Shown: piece after piece, positions 1 to 8,663 of the stretch
How positions within the stretch are numbered: position 1 is the first letter of the stretch
How the letters are laid out: the number at the start of each line of letters is the position of its first letter
DNA from: Bifidobacterium samirii
GTDB lineage: Bacteria; Actinomycetota; Actinomycetes; Actinomycetales; Bifidobacteriaceae
Assembly: GCF_003952945.1 (NCBI RefSeq)
Contig: NZ_QXGK01000002.1
Location: 172,989 to 236,988, forward strand
DNA length: 64,000 bases
Direction: 5' to 3'
Position numbers and translations under genes: made by a program
Notes under the pieces: model-generated
What the model was told of the DNA's origin: nothing
What the model saw: only the letters and a program-made list of their open reading frames with translations
Database searches by the model: none

Positions 1-12
1 AAAAGGAACGGA

Positions 13-1098
13 ATGCATCACTTCGACTACAGAACCGCAGCCGACACCCTGATCACGCCGCAGACCACCCGGCTCCTCACTGCGATCCACGAGGCGAAGG
101 GACGACAATCCACCCGGATCGCGCTCCAACCCGACATCGTGAAGACGCTGGTTTCGGTGGCGCGCATCCAGAGCACCGACGCATCCAACCGCATCGAGGG
201 CATCGCCACCAGCGACCGTCGACTCGGCGAACTGGTCATGGAGAAGACCACGCCGCGCAACCGCGACGAGGAGGAGATCGCCGGCTATCGTGACGTGCTG
301 GCGCTCATCCACGAGAGCCACGACTACATCCCGCTCACGCCGAACGTGATCCTGCAGCTGCACCGCGACCTGTTCAGGCACACGCCGCTGGTGTTCGGAG
401 GACGGTTCAAGGACACCGACAACGTCATCGTGGAGCGGATGGGTGACGGCACGCAATCGGTTCGGTTCACGCCGCCGTCCGCACTGGCCACGCCGGAGCT
501 CGTGGAACAGGCATGCACCGCCTACCGTGACGCGACCACCGGCGGCGATCCGACCGACCCGCTGCTGGCGACCGCCATGTTCGTCTTCGACTTCACCTGC
601 ATCCACCCATTCAACGACGGCAACGGGCGCATGAGCCGATTGCTCACGCTGCTGCTCATGTACCGGTCCGGCTTCGACGTCGGCAAATACGTGAGCATCG
701 AGCACATCATCGAGCACACGAAGGACACGTATTACGACGCGCTCGCGGCGAGTACGCGCGGCTGGAACGAGGACGCCAACGACTACGGGCCGTTCGTGCG
801 GTATCTGCTCGGCACGGTGCTGTCGGCGTACCGTGATTTCGACGAACGGGTGGGCGCGATCACCTCGTCCGCCGGTCCCGCCGGAAACGCCCCGTCCGCC
901 GGCGCGGCGACCAAGGAGGGGCGCATCATCGCGCTGTTCGACCGCACGCTGGCACCGATCGCAAAAAGCGACATCCTGCGCGAACTGCCCGACATCAGCG
1001 AGACGACCGTCGAACGCACGCTCAGGAAGCTGTTGGCGGTCGACGACATCATCAAGGTCGGTGCCGGCCGGTCCACACGCTACATCCGGAGGCGGTGA
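13..1098 (+). CDS. Fic-domain protein AMP transferase, class II, with C-terminal winged helix
   Basis: Likely transfers AMP (or another nucleotide moiety) from ATP to hydroxyl groups of target proteins in the cytosol. The canonical Fic motif HPFNDGNGR is at residues 198-206, with catalytic H198. An inhibitory-helix motif of the form S/T-x-x-x-E-G, SNRIEG, sits at residues 58-63 near the N-terminus, which is the class II arrangement in which the Glu blocks ATP. The last 60 residues (from about 305) look like a winged-helix DNA-binding domain, a common fusion in this family. AAGGA lies just before the ATG. The frame stays open to the window edge upstream, so a slightly earlier start cannot be excluded. 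No antitoxin-like small gene is visible downstream; an upstream partner would lie outside the window. The targets cannot be predicted. Confidence 0.9.
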   Translation: MHHFDYRTAADTLITPQTTRLLTAIHEAKGRQSTRIALQPDIVKTLVSVARIQSTDASNRIEGIATSDRRLGELVMEKTTPRNRDEEEIAGYRDVLALIHESHDYIPLTPNVILQLHRDLFRHTPLVFGGRFKDTDNVIVERMGDGTQSVRFTPPSALATPELVEQACTAYRDATTGGDPTDPLLATAMFVFDFTCIHPFNDGNGRMSRLLTLLLMYRSGFDVGKYVSIEHIIEHTKDTYYDALAASTRGWNEDANDYGPFVRYLLGTVLSAYRDFDERVGAITSSAGPAGNAPSAGAATKEGRIIALFDRTLAPIAKSDILRELPDISETTVERTLRKLLAVDDIIKVGAGRSTRYIRRR

Positions 1099-1146
1099 GA
1101 TGCGCCTGGCCGGTCACGACTCGGAAACCGTCGCAACGCCGGAAGG

Positions 1147-1248
1147 GGACACGCCCGGAGTGGTTGTACGGAACCGCGGGTACATCCGGATTCATGGTCT
1201 TTGAGACCCGTATCCGTCGTTCCGTATGACCACTCCGGGCGTGTCGCC
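1147..1248. repeat. Palindromic element copy 1 of 9 (102 bp)
   Basis: The left arm (1147-1174) and right arm (1219-1248) are imperfect inverted repeats, about 25 of 28 paired, separated by a 44-base spacer. The arm ends ACACGCCCGGAGTGG and CCACTCCGGGCGTGT are exact complements. It occupies the gap between the convergent fic and glycerate kinase genes, so it may also act as a bidirectional terminator. The rest of 1099-1398 holds nothing recognisable. Confidence 0.8.
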
Positions 1249-1398
1249 AACTGGTGTGTGGGTATGGGCGGGACGGGACGAATAACAATGGGGCGGAATC
1301 TCCTCCTGGGAAGCCCCGCCCCGTCCGGATCCGGCCGTCAGCACTGGCCGCCAGGGCGACCTACGGTGACGGCCTCTGTCCCCGTCCTGATCCGGCCG

Positions 1399-2544
1399 TC
1401 AGCCGCGATGCGACAGGCGGATCAGGCGGGCCGTGTTCTCGGCGGCGCGCTCGAGGTTCGCCTCGCCGTCGGCCAGCGCGCGCTCCAGCGTCGTCGCGCC
1501 CGGCACGATGCCGAACACCGCGTCGATGCCCAGATCGTATAGCTGGTCGATGCCCTCGCCCACGTAGCCGGCGAACGCCACGACGACCGCATCCGGCGCG
1601 CCTTCGCGCACGGCGCGCGCCACGCCCATCGGCGTCTTGCCGTACTGCGTCTGGAAGTCGATGCCGCCCTCGCCGGTGAAGCAGTAGTCGGTGCCGGCGG
1701 AGCGTTCGGCCAGCCGCACCGTGTCGGCGACGATCGTCACGCCCGAACGCATCGTGGAATGGGTGAACGCGAGCAGGCCCGCGCCCAGTCCGCCCGCGCC
1801 GCCGGCTCCCGGCGTGTGCGCGACGGCGATGCCCAGCTGCGCTTCGATCACGTCCGCATAGTGCGCGAGGTTGCGGTCGAGGACCTCCACCATCTCGGGG
1901 GTGGCGCCCTTCTGCGGGCCGAACACGGCGGACGCGCCGGTGGGGCCGACGAGCGGGTTCGTCACGTCGCAGGCGATGAGGATGCGCGTTTCGGCGATGC
2001 GCGGGTCGATGCCGCCCATGTCGATCGTGGCGAGCCGGTCGAGCGCGCCGCCGCCGCGGGCGATCGGCTCGCCGTCGGCGTCGAGGAAGCGTACGCCGAG
2101 CGCTTCGGCCATGCCGGCGCCGCCGTCGTTGGTCGCCGATCCGCCGACGCCGAGGATGATGGTGCGGGCACCGTCGTCGAGCGCGCGCACGATCAGCTGG
2201 CCGGTGCCGTACGTCGTGGTGACGAGCGGATTGCGGGTCGTCTCGTCGACGAAATGGATGCCGCTGGCCGCCGCCATCTCGATGACCGCGGTCGCGCCGT
2301 CGCCCAGCATGCCGTATTCGGCGACGGCGGGCCGGCCCAGCGGGTCGATGACGTCGGCGGCGCGCAGCTCGCCGCCGGTCGCGTCGACCAGCGAGCGCAC
2401 GGTGCCTTCGCCGCCGTCGGCCATCGGCACCATCACGAATTCGGCGTCGGGGAACACGCGTTCCACGCCGCGGCGGATCGCGCCGGCGGCCTGCGCGGCG
2501 GTCATGCAGTTCTTGAAGGAATCGGGGGCGATCACGAACTTCAT
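1399..2544 (-). CDS. glxK: Glycerate kinase (GlxK/GarK family)
   Basis: Phosphorylates D-glycerate with ATP to a phosphoglycerate that enters lower glycolysis. The protein has 381 residues, the normal family length. It begins with the family signature APDSFKNCMTAAQAA and carries the Gly-rich GVGGSATNDGGAGMAEALG segment. The family GEGRxDxQ motif appears as GEGGIDFQ, with Gly where Arg is usual. Two consecutive ATGs exist (2547 and 2544); the second is chosen because AGGAG then lies 6 nt upstream. The start follows the gntP-type permease stop by 47 nt, indicating a permease-kinase operon. The divergent CdaR-like regulator across the promoter region supports sugar-acid or glycerate induction. 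Confidence 0.93.
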   Translation of the reverse strand: MKFVIAPDSFKNCMTAAQAAGAIRRGVERVFPDAEFVMVPMADGGEGTVRSLVDATGGELRAADVIDPLGRPAVAEYGMLGDGATAVIEMAAASGIHFVDETTRNPLVTTTYGTGQLIVRALDDGARTIILGVGGSATNDGGAGMAEALGVRFLDADGEPIARGGGALDRLATIDMGGIDPRIAETRILIACDVTNPLVGPTGASAVFGPQKGATPEMVEVLDRNLAHYADVIEAQLGIAVAHTPGAGGAGGLGAGLLAFTHSTMRSGVTIVADTVRLAERSAGTDYCFTGEGGIDFQTQYGKTPMGVARAVREGAPDAVVVAFAGYVGEGIDQLYDLGIDAVFGIVPGATTLERALADGEANLERAAENTARLIRLSHRG

Positions 2545-2591
2545 CATTGTCTCCTGTCCATTGCCTCGTTGTGTGGTCGGTTGCGGCGCCG

Positions 2592-3887
2592 TCAGAACAC
2601 CATCGTCATCAGCGTGGCCGCGACCGTCATGGTCAGGCCGACGAGCGTCTCGAACGGCACGCTGCGCATGCGCTCGCCCACGGTCATCTTCATCGACTGG
2701 GCGGTGACGTGGAAGTAGTTGCCGTGCGGCAGGTGGTCGATCACGGTGGCGCCGGCCTGCATGGTCACGGCGGCCGCGACCGGCGAGACGCCGAAGTCGA
2801 GGATGGACGCGCCGAACGAGCTGGAGCCGAGGATCACGCCGGTGGACGTGGACGCGGTGGCGGCCGCCATCAGAATGCCGGCGATCGGCGCGAGCAGCGA
2901 GCCGGACACGCCCCACGCCTTGATCAGGTCGACGATCTGCGACGACAGGTCGGAGTTGGTGATCAGGCCGCCGAGCGCGCCGGCGCCGATGAGGATGAGC
3001 ACCACGTCGGTCATGCGGCCGATGCCGGCCTTGGTGAAGGCGAGCAGGTTGCGGCCCTGGCCCATCGCGAACAGGCCGATGACCGCGGCGAGCGGCAGGA
3101 TGTACATCGCGTCGACCTGGAAGCAGGTCAGCAGTTCGATGTTCAGCACGCTGCCGACCGGGTTGACGAGCAGCAGCACCACGGCGATGACCGGGGCGAC
3201 CAGCGCGCGGCCGATGCTCGGCAGGGACGCCTCGTCGCCGCCGTCCGCGTCGACCTCGTCGATCGTCGGGGCCGGGCCGCGGCCGCGCAGCAGCGTCGCC
3301 AGCAGGACGGCCATCGCCAGACCGCACAGGGCGGGCACGAAGCTGCCGACCATCACGGCGGACGGCTGCACGTCGAAGCCGGACGCCACGGCGATCGTGT
3401 TCGGGTTCGGGGACATGATGTTACCGGCCTTGCCGCCGCCGGACAGCGCGACGATGAGCGCCAGCTTCGAGATGTGCAGTCGGTTGCCGACCTCGATCGC
3501 GATCGGCGCGACGATGAGCACGGCGACGGGGATGAACACGCCGACCGCGCAGATGATCATCGTGGCGAACGCGAGCGAGAAGATCGCGAGGCTTTCGCCG
3601 AACTTCGTCACGATCGTCTTCGCGATGCGGTTCGCCGCGCCGGATTCCATCATCACGCCGGCGAGCACGCCGGCCGCGAGCACGCGCACGATCGTGCCCA
3701 TCACGCTCTGGCCGCCGGCGACGACGACGTTCACCGTCTGCGACAGCGATGCGCCGCCCACCAGACAGCCGACGATCGCACCGAGCATCAGCGCGTACGT
3801 CGCGTTCAGCTTCCTCAGAATCAGCACGATGGCCAGCGCCAGACCGAGCAGCGCCGCCCACCAGGCGATGGAAACGCCTTCTACCAT
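2592..3887 (-). CDS. gntP: GntP-family gluconate/glycerate permease
   Basis: A polytopic inner-membrane symporter for gluconate, glycerate or related sugar acids. The 431 residues contain about a dozen hydrophobic segments, starting with WWAALLGLALAIVLIL, and typical GntP stretches such as GAIVGCLVGGASL and SGGGKAGNIMSPNPNT. An in-frame ATG lies much further upstream, but the start at 3887 is preceded by AGGAG at the right distance and matches the family N-terminus. It is followed by glycerate kinase in the same operon, so D-glycerate is the most likely substrate; that step is inferred from context and not from residues. Confidence 0.9.
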   Translation of the reverse strand: MVEGVSIAWWAALLGLALAIVLILRKLNATYALMLGAIVGCLVGGASLSQTVNVVVAGGQSVMGTIVRVLAAGVLAGVMMESGAANRIAKTIVTKFGESLAIFSLAFATMIICAVGVFIPVAVLIVAPIAIEVGNRLHISKLALIVALSGGGKAGNIMSPNPNTIAVASGFDVQPSAVMVGSFVPALCGLAMAVLLATLLRGRGPAPTIDEVDADGGDEASLPSIGRALVAPVIAVVLLLVNPVGSVLNIELLTCFQVDAMYILPLAAVIGLFAMGQGRNLLAFTKAGIGRMTDVVLILIGAGALGGLITNSDLSSQIVDLIKAWGVSGSLLAPIAGILMAAATASTSTGVILGSSSFGASILDFGVSPVAAAVTMQAGATVIDHLPHGNYFHVTAQSMKMTVGERMRSVPFETLVGLTMTVAATLMTMVF

Positions 3888-4017
3888 GTCATCTCCTTCG
3901 ATTGTCCTATGGACGCGATTGCCGGAGTAGGACGGACGGGACGGGATATTGCGGGACGGGATGCCGAGCGCGGACTGCGACGTCCGCACGCGCACGCCGG
4001 TCAGAAGCGGCCGGCCG

Positions 4018-4033
4018 ATGGTATAGGTACCAT
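4018..4033. promoter_or_regulatory. Candidate CdaR operator 1 (ATGGT-N6-ACCAT)
   Basis: A perfect palindrome, gatggta-tagg-taccatc (4017-4034), lies about 130 bp upstream of the gntP-like start. The core ATGGT-N6-ACCAT recurs once more in the same divergent promoter region. Assignment to the adjacent regulator is inferred from position only. The remainder of 3888-4275 shows no gene. Confidence 0.45.
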
Positions 4034-4162
4034 CACCCTCCACACGGTCCGTTCCGTCCACTCCGGCGATGCGACCGTTGATATGGGCCATTATGCCGGT
4101 GCCGCATGGTCCGGCTCAATATTCCGCAGCACCGTGTCAAGGCGACGGATTCCGGCATGACA

Positions 4163-4178
4163 TGGTACACAGACCATC
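4163..4178. promoter_or_regulatory. Candidate CdaR operator 2 (ATGGT-N6-ACCAT)
   Basis: Second occurrence of the ATGGT-N6-ACCAT dyad, about 100 bp upstream of the regulator start and 145 bp from the first site. A TATACT hexamer at 4188-4193 could be a -10 element for the regulator gene, without a convincing -35. Confidence 0.45.
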
Positions 4179-4275
4179 GTCACCGGTATACTGCGATCAT
4201 CGCGGGGCGAACCGGACCGGCATCGCCGGATCCGACGCCCCCGACGGAACCGACGAACCGGCGCAGGGAGGCACC

Positions 4276-5469
4276 GTGCACATCGACCAACGCATCGCCC
4301 AGACCATCGTGGAGAGCATCAAGGGCATCATCAGCCACGACATCAACTTCTTCGACACGGACGGCGTGATGACCGCCAGCACCGACCTCACCCGCATCGG
4401 ATCGTTCCACGACGCGGCGCGGCTGGCGGCACGCACCAAACGCACCGTCGCCGTCGACCACAACGCGCAGTTCGCCGGCGCGCGCAGCGGCGTCAACGCG
4501 CCGGTCATGCTGGGCGACCAGGTCGTCGCCGTCATCGGCATCACCGGGGAACGGCACGACGTGGAGCCGTTCGGCAACGTCATCCGCAGGATGACCGAGA
4601 TCCTCGTCCGCGAGAACCTCGACCAGATGACCCGCTTCGACCAGCGGATGATGCAGACCAACCTCGTCAACCTGCTGACCGCCGAACAGCACGACCCGAG
4701 CCTGGTCGAATACCTCGCCTCGTCGCTGCACGTCGACCTGCACCGGCCGCGGCGGGTCGCCGTCGGGAGGTGCACGTCCAAGGACGCGTCGTCGTCCGGC
4801 CGCGACGGACTGTACACCGTGCTGGGCGAGGCGCTGGAACCGTCGGAGCACACGCTGCACTCCGTCTCGACGCAGGGATTCTGCATCCTGCTGGACGCCG
4901 CCCCGGACGAGCCGGAACCGGAGCCGCTGCTGGAATCGCTGCGCGGACTGCTGGAACGCGAGCTGGGCCGCGGCATCAGCATCGGCATCGGCGGTGTCCG
5001 GCATGATGCGGACCGCTACTGGACCAGCCATCGGCAGGCGACCACCGCCGTCGACTGGCTGCGCTTCACCGAACGCTCCGGCGTGCTCGACTACGACGAT
5101 CTGGGCTACGGGCTGCTCGTCTCCTCGATGCCCGCCGACGAGGCCGACCGGTTCATCGCATCCGTGTTCGCCGGCGTCGCCGACGCCGACATCGACGCAT
5201 ACCGCGCCGTCTTCGACGCGTACACGCGCAACAACGGCGCCATCGGACGCGCGGCCGACGAACTGTTCCTGCACAAGAACACGCTGCAGAACCGGCTCAA
5301 CACGATCGCGCGGCGCACCGGATACAATCCGCGCGACCTCGAGGACCATGCCGTGCTCGCGGCCGCGTTCCTGCTGCGCGACTACCTGCGGTTCCAGCGT
5401 GCCTCCCGCGGCGGCACCCGCAGCTATGCCGACGACACGCCCGGGGTGGATGTACAGAGCGCACGATAG
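4276..5469 (+). CDS. cdaR: CdaR/PucR-type sugar-diacid regulator
   Basis: A transcriptional regulator predicted to sense sugar acids and activate the divergent permease-kinase operon. The N-terminal third matches the diacid-recognition domain (HIDQRIAQTIVESI, then DINFFDTDGVMTASTD and the GVNAPVMLGDQVVAVIGITG stretch). The C-terminus has the PucR-type helix-turn-helix around residues 319-350 (GAIGRAADELFLHKNTLQNR). The GTG start is preferred over an ATG at 4069 because GGGAGG sits 5 nt before it and because the domain starts there; the protein is then 397 residues. The last ten or so codons (DDTPGVDVQSAR) are encoded by the left arm of palindromic element copy 2, so the native C-terminus appears to have been replaced or extended by that element. 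Confidence 0.88.
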   Translation: MHIDQRIAQTIVESIKGIISHDINFFDTDGVMTASTDLTRIGSFHDAARLAARTKRTVAVDHNAQFAGARSGVNAPVMLGDQVVAVIGITGERHDVEPFGNVIRRMTEILVRENLDQMTRFDQRMMQTNLVNLLTAEQHDPSLVEYLASSLHVDLHRPRRVAVGRCTSKDASSSGRDGLYTVLGEALEPSEHTLHSVSTQGFCILLDAAPDEPEPEPLLESLRGLLERELGRGISIGIGGVRHDADRYWTSHRQATTAVDWLRFTERSGVLDYDDLGYGLLVSSMPADEADRFIASVFAGVADADIDAYRAVFDAYTRNNGAIGRAADELFLHKNTLQNRLNTIARRTGYNPRDLEDHAVLAAAFLLRDYLRFQRASRGGTRSYADDTPGVDVQSAR

Positions 5470-5534
5470 GCACCGAAACCGGCCTGATTCGGGACACAAC
5501 CGGTGTTATGTATGACCAATTCGGGCGTGTCGCC
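5433..5534. repeat. Palindromic element copy 2 of 9, overlapping the regulator 3' end
   Basis: The left arm starts at 5433 inside the cdaR-like reading frame and the right arm ends at 5534 with TTCGGGCGTGTCGCC. The internal part (ACCGGCCTGATTCGGGACAC and onward to GTTATGTATGACC) is nearly the same as in copy 3, so copies 2 and 3 form a subfamily. Confidence 0.8.
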
Positions 5535-5630
5535 CGATGGGCGGCCCACATGAAGCCGTCCCGAACCCATCACATCCGCATATGGCGAAGCCGTCATTGC
5601 GGTCATTGACGAACACATGCCGACCGTTCA

Positions 5631-5700
5631 CACCTGCATACGGCTGCATTATTGTGCATTTATCTGCATTATCGTGCATTCGACTGTAGTATGTTGCATA
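5631..5700. repeat. Seven 10-bp phased TGCATT repeats upstream of an ATPase gene
   Basis: TGCATA/TGCATT hexamers begin at 5635, 5645, 5655, 5665, 5675 and 5695, with a decayed TGTAGT at 5685. The period is exactly 10 bp with variable 4-bp spacers. The array is AT-rich against a GC-rich background and ends 49 bp before the ATPase start. One-turn spacing would place every hexamer on the same DNA face, as in a cooperative operator or a bent promoter region. No match to a known operator is recognised. Confidence 0.75.
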
Positions 5701-5749
5701 CGCATACGATTCATGGCGATGACCTCGCTTTCACGATAAGGAGGCGCCG

Positions 5750-6964
5750 ATGGGCGACGATCAGCCGAAGCTGACCCAGGCGCACATGCATGCGTTCAAC
5801 CCGTTCGTCCCCGGCGCGGGACGACAGCCCCGAGAACTGGTGGGACGCGAAGCCGAGCTGGTGGCTATGGACCGCATCATCGCCCGCACCAAGGCCGGGT
5901 ATTCGAACCGCGGCCTTGTGTACAGTGGGCTGCGGGGCATGGGCAAGACCGTGCTGCTGCTGAAGATGCAGGATATGGCCGCATCCCAAGGACTGCTGAC
6001 AGTCCGCATGGAAGCCACCTCCGACATCCGTCATGACTACGCGAAACTGTTCGACGGCATGACCAAGGCAATCACCCGGGTCAGACGGGATGGACTGCGG
6101 ACGCGTCTTATCGAAGCACTGAACCGGGTCAACGAGGTGTCGGTCGGCGTCGGCGTACTCAAGGCATCCTTCTCGACGTCCGACGATGATGCATCGGCCA
6201 TGTCCGACGCCCTGCGTCTGGAAACGATGGTCGAGGAGCTGTGCGTCGAACTCAAGCAGGAACGATCGGGACTGTTTCTCTTCATCGACGAATTCCAAGA
6301 AATGCCCAAGGAACTCATGGGCACCATCATCGGACTGCAGCACGCCATGGGCCAGGATGACCTGCCGTTCTATGTGATCGCGGCCGGACTGCCGAATCTG
6401 CCGGGCGTACTGACCAAGGCCCGTTCCTATGCGGAGCGCCTGTTCGAATACCGGACGATCAGCGAACTGCCCGAGGCAGAGGCGAGGGACTGCTTCACCC
6501 GGACCGTGGGAACCGTGAGCAGTTTCGAGGACGACGCGCTGAACCGTCTGACGGAGCTGGCCCAAGGATACCCGTACTTCATTCAGGCATACGGTTCGGC
6601 GGCATTCGATGCTTCGGAATCGTCGCCTATTCCACTGTCGGCGGTGAATCGAGGAGAGCCCGTCGCAAGGGCGAATCTCGACCGTGGTCTCTACGAGGCG
6701 CGATGGCAGCGCGGCCGCGCCTCGGAACGCGAATACATGCGCGCAATGGCTTCGCTCGGCAAGGAGGCGTGCTCCTCCTCTGAAATCGCACACGCGCTCG
6801 GACGGCCCATCGGCAGCGTTGCCAGGCAACGCAAGGGCATCATCGAGGCGGGACTGGCGTATGTCCCCGAACGCGGACTGCTCGCCTTCACCGTTCCGGG
6901 CATGGCCGATTTCATCCGACGGGTTGCACCGGCCGAGGAGCAGACATACGATTCGGAAGAGTGA
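5750..6964 (+). CDS. Orphan AAA/STAND-type ATPase with C-terminal winged helix
   Basis: A cytosolic P-loop ATPase of unassigned role. The N-terminal ELVGREAEL segment is typical of AAA_16-like proteins. Walker A is GLRGMGKT at residues 60-67 and Walker B is GLFLFIDEF with D180-E181. The C-terminal 80 residues include a probable winged helix (SSEIAHALGRPIGSVARQR). The length of 404 residues is usual for this group. The ATG follows GGAGGC. It stands alone, transcribed toward the convergent membrane protein gene, and its promoter carries the 10-bp phased repeat array, so autoregulation through its own winged helix is a plausible guess. Similar proteins occur widely in actinobacteria without experimental function. 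Confidence 0.8.
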   Translation: MGDDQPKLTQAHMHAFNPFVPGAGRQPRELVGREAELVAMDRIIARTKAGYSNRGLVYSGLRGMGKTVLLLKMQDMAASQGLLTVRMEATSDIRHDYAKLFDGMTKAITRVRRDGLRTRLIEALNRVNEVSVGVGVLKASFSTSDDDASAMSDALRLETMVEELCVELKQERSGLFLFIDEFQEMPKELMGTIIGLQHAMGQDDLPFYVIAAGLPNLPGVLTKARSYAERLFEYRTISELPEAEARDCFTRTVGTVSSFEDDALNRLTELAQGYPYFIQAYGSAAFDASESSPIPLSAVNRGEPVARANLDRGLYEARWQRGRASEREYMRAMASLGKEACSSSEIAHALGRPIGSVARQRKGIIEAGLAYVPERGLLAFTVPGMADFIRRVAPAEEQTYDSEE

Positions 6965-7023
6965 CGGCCCCCGTGCCGCACGACCACCATGCGACGGGAA
7001 CCGATGATCATCACCATTGTTCG

Positions 7024-7337
7024 CACGGAACGTGAAACCGCAGGATTTGAGCGTTCCGTGCCACGTTCCGGTGCCACGGAACACGGATGAGGGCGGTTTG
7101 CGGATTGCGTGACAAGCGAATTCCGGCAGACTAAAAGGCCGATACCCGACAATCCTTGTGATTGCAACGATTTTCGCAAGCGCGGACTTGTCACGGAACT
7201 GCAGAACCCGCCTCTTACGATGCTCAGTGACAAGAATCCTGTCAGGGAATACGCCACGGGGCGATTTCGCCGTTCCGTGGCGGAAAATCGTCTCACGGAA
7301 CGCTTGGCAGGCCGAATCGGAGATTCCGTGACGGAAC
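7024..7337. repeat. Cluster of CACGGAACG / CGTTCCGTG inverted repeats
   Basis: In the 543-bp gap between convergent genes the 9-mer CACGGAACG occurs at 7024-7032 and 7294-7302, and its complement at 7052-7060 and 7271-7279. Shorter forms occur at 7065-7082, 7191-7199 and 7324-7337 (TTCCGTGACGGAA, an odd palindrome). The 7024/7052 and 7271/7294 pairs each form a 9-bp stem. A 93-codon frame at 7109-7390 has no recognisable homology and is not accepted. The rest of 6965-7507 shows nothing. Confidence 0.6.
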
Positions 7338-7507
7338 AGGCCGCATATCGCGTGGCCGGGGCGACGCATCCGACCTCGGTGACGTCATGACCATCGCACC
7401 GACGCACCTGCCAACGGCCGTCTTCGAAGGTTTTGATTATGCATTCGCATCATTTCCACGATGGCGGGCATGAGACCGACGCCGGAACGGATGCGGACAT
7501 GCCCCGG

Positions 7508-8533
7508 TCAGGGGAAACTGAGGATAAGCAGCAGCCCCAGGATCAGGGCGGACCATAGCACGACGAGCACCGTCGCCGCGCAGGTGACGATGACGACGGC
7601 CGCACGGTCGAACGTCATCGGATGACGCGCCCGGTAGGCTCGCCAGACGCCATCATCCACGTCATCATCCGCACCGAACCACATCGCCACCCGTATGCAC
7701 GCCACGGCGAGCCAGCATACGAAACCGCAGCCCAGAACCAGCGCGAGACGCCGGGCGGCAGCGGTCGTGCCATCGGCGCCGACGGGCAACGGCACCGCCG
7801 CCGCGAATGCGAACGTCGCATCCTCATCAACCGGCCCCCACAACCATGCCGGGGACAGCAGCAGCAGCATCCCGCCCCACCACAACGCGCGGCGAATGCG
7901 ACGCAGGCGTTCCAATCGCGACGACAGGTACGGAGCTCCGTTTCCGCCATGCCGCATATCGGATACGTCCCGTCGATGATCCATACGAAGCCGCGAATGC
8001 AACGCGACGCCGATTACCCTGACACCCAACCCGATTGCGAACAACGCAACGGAAACCAACGACGGGACCGTCAACGCCGTCACCGTACCGGCCAGATAAT
8101 CCCACACTTCGCCCCATCCGGATTCGCCCCACATCCGCAGGTAACACCCTACGTCGAACCGCACCGACCGCAGCACGCGGAACAGCACGACAGCCACATA
8201 CGTCACCGACACCGTCGCCGACCACCACGCCACGCTCCGAAACACCCGCACCCAGCATCCGAACGCCAACGCCACGAACGGAACGGCAAGGAACGCCGTC
8301 GCCGCCGTCAGGAAATCGTTCGTTCCGTCTCCGCTGCAACGGACCGCGACCGTCGCCGCACCACCACACACGAAGTCGGCCAACAGCATGCTGCAGACAT
8401 GCGCCAGCGAACATCGCATGCGACCGGCGGACAGCCACGCACGAACCTTGTGGAACGCCGATCGCATCGCGTGCCAGCATGACTTCGGTTCGCCGACCAT
8501 CCGGCCGCCCCCTTCCCGGATCGATGGATCCAT
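7508..8533 (-). CDS. Polytopic membrane protein of unknown function
   Basis: A 341-residue integral membrane protein with about seven hydrophobic segments; for example residues 44-62, 73-93 and 98-118, and a C-terminal VVIVTCAATVLVVLWSALIL near the end. A charged cytoplasmic-looking loop lies in the middle (SSRLERLRRIRRALWW). A longer open frame extends upstream through palindromic element copy 3, but ATG 8533 is preceded by GGAGGG and starts the first plausible protein. No family is recognised. It is convergent to the ATPase gene and separated from ilvC by a repeat-filled gap, so no operon context helps. Confidence 0.65.
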   Translation of the reverse strand: MDPSIREGGGRMVGEPKSCWHAMRSAFHKVRAWLSAGRMRCSLAHVCSMLLADFVCGGAATVAVRCSGDGTNDFLTAATAFLAVPFVALAFGCWVRVFRSVAWWSATVSVTYVAVVLFRVLRSVRFDVGCYLRMWGESGWGEVWDYLAGTVTALTVPSLVSVALFAIGLGVRVIGVALHSRLRMDHRRDVSDMRHGGNGAPYLSSRLERLRRIRRALWWGGMLLLLSPAWLWGPVDEDATFAFAAAVPLPVGADGTTAAARRLALVLGCGFVCWLAVACIRVAMWFGADDDVDDGVWRAYRARHPMTFDRAAVVIVTCAATVLVVLWSALILGLLLILSFP

Positions 8534-8663
8534 GAGCCCTCCGCCAATCACATCGTAGAGGCCGTGCGACGGACGGACACGACGGAGCAGAGCATCATCA
8601 CGGGAACCGCTTACTCGACGATGGGCGACGGAATCAGACCGGCGACACCCGCGATCAGGGATG

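Noticed and set aside
13-1098. Fic gene as toxin of a Fic/antitoxin pair
   Set aside because: The inhibitory helix is inside the protein itself (class II), and no separate antitoxin gene is seen downstream; upstream lies outside the window.
1399-3327. A longer glycerate kinase with a 260-residue N-terminal extension
   Set aside because: The extension is the out-of-frame shadow of the permease gene; the family N-terminus and AGGAG support the start at 2544.
5631-5700. CRISPR-like array
   Set aside because: The repeat unit is only 10 bp with 4-bp spacers and no cas genes are near; operator-like phasing explains it better.
7109-7390. Possible 93-residue small protein in the ATPase/membrane protein gap
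   Set aside because: No ribosome-binding site, no homology, and most of it overlies the inverted-repeat cluster.
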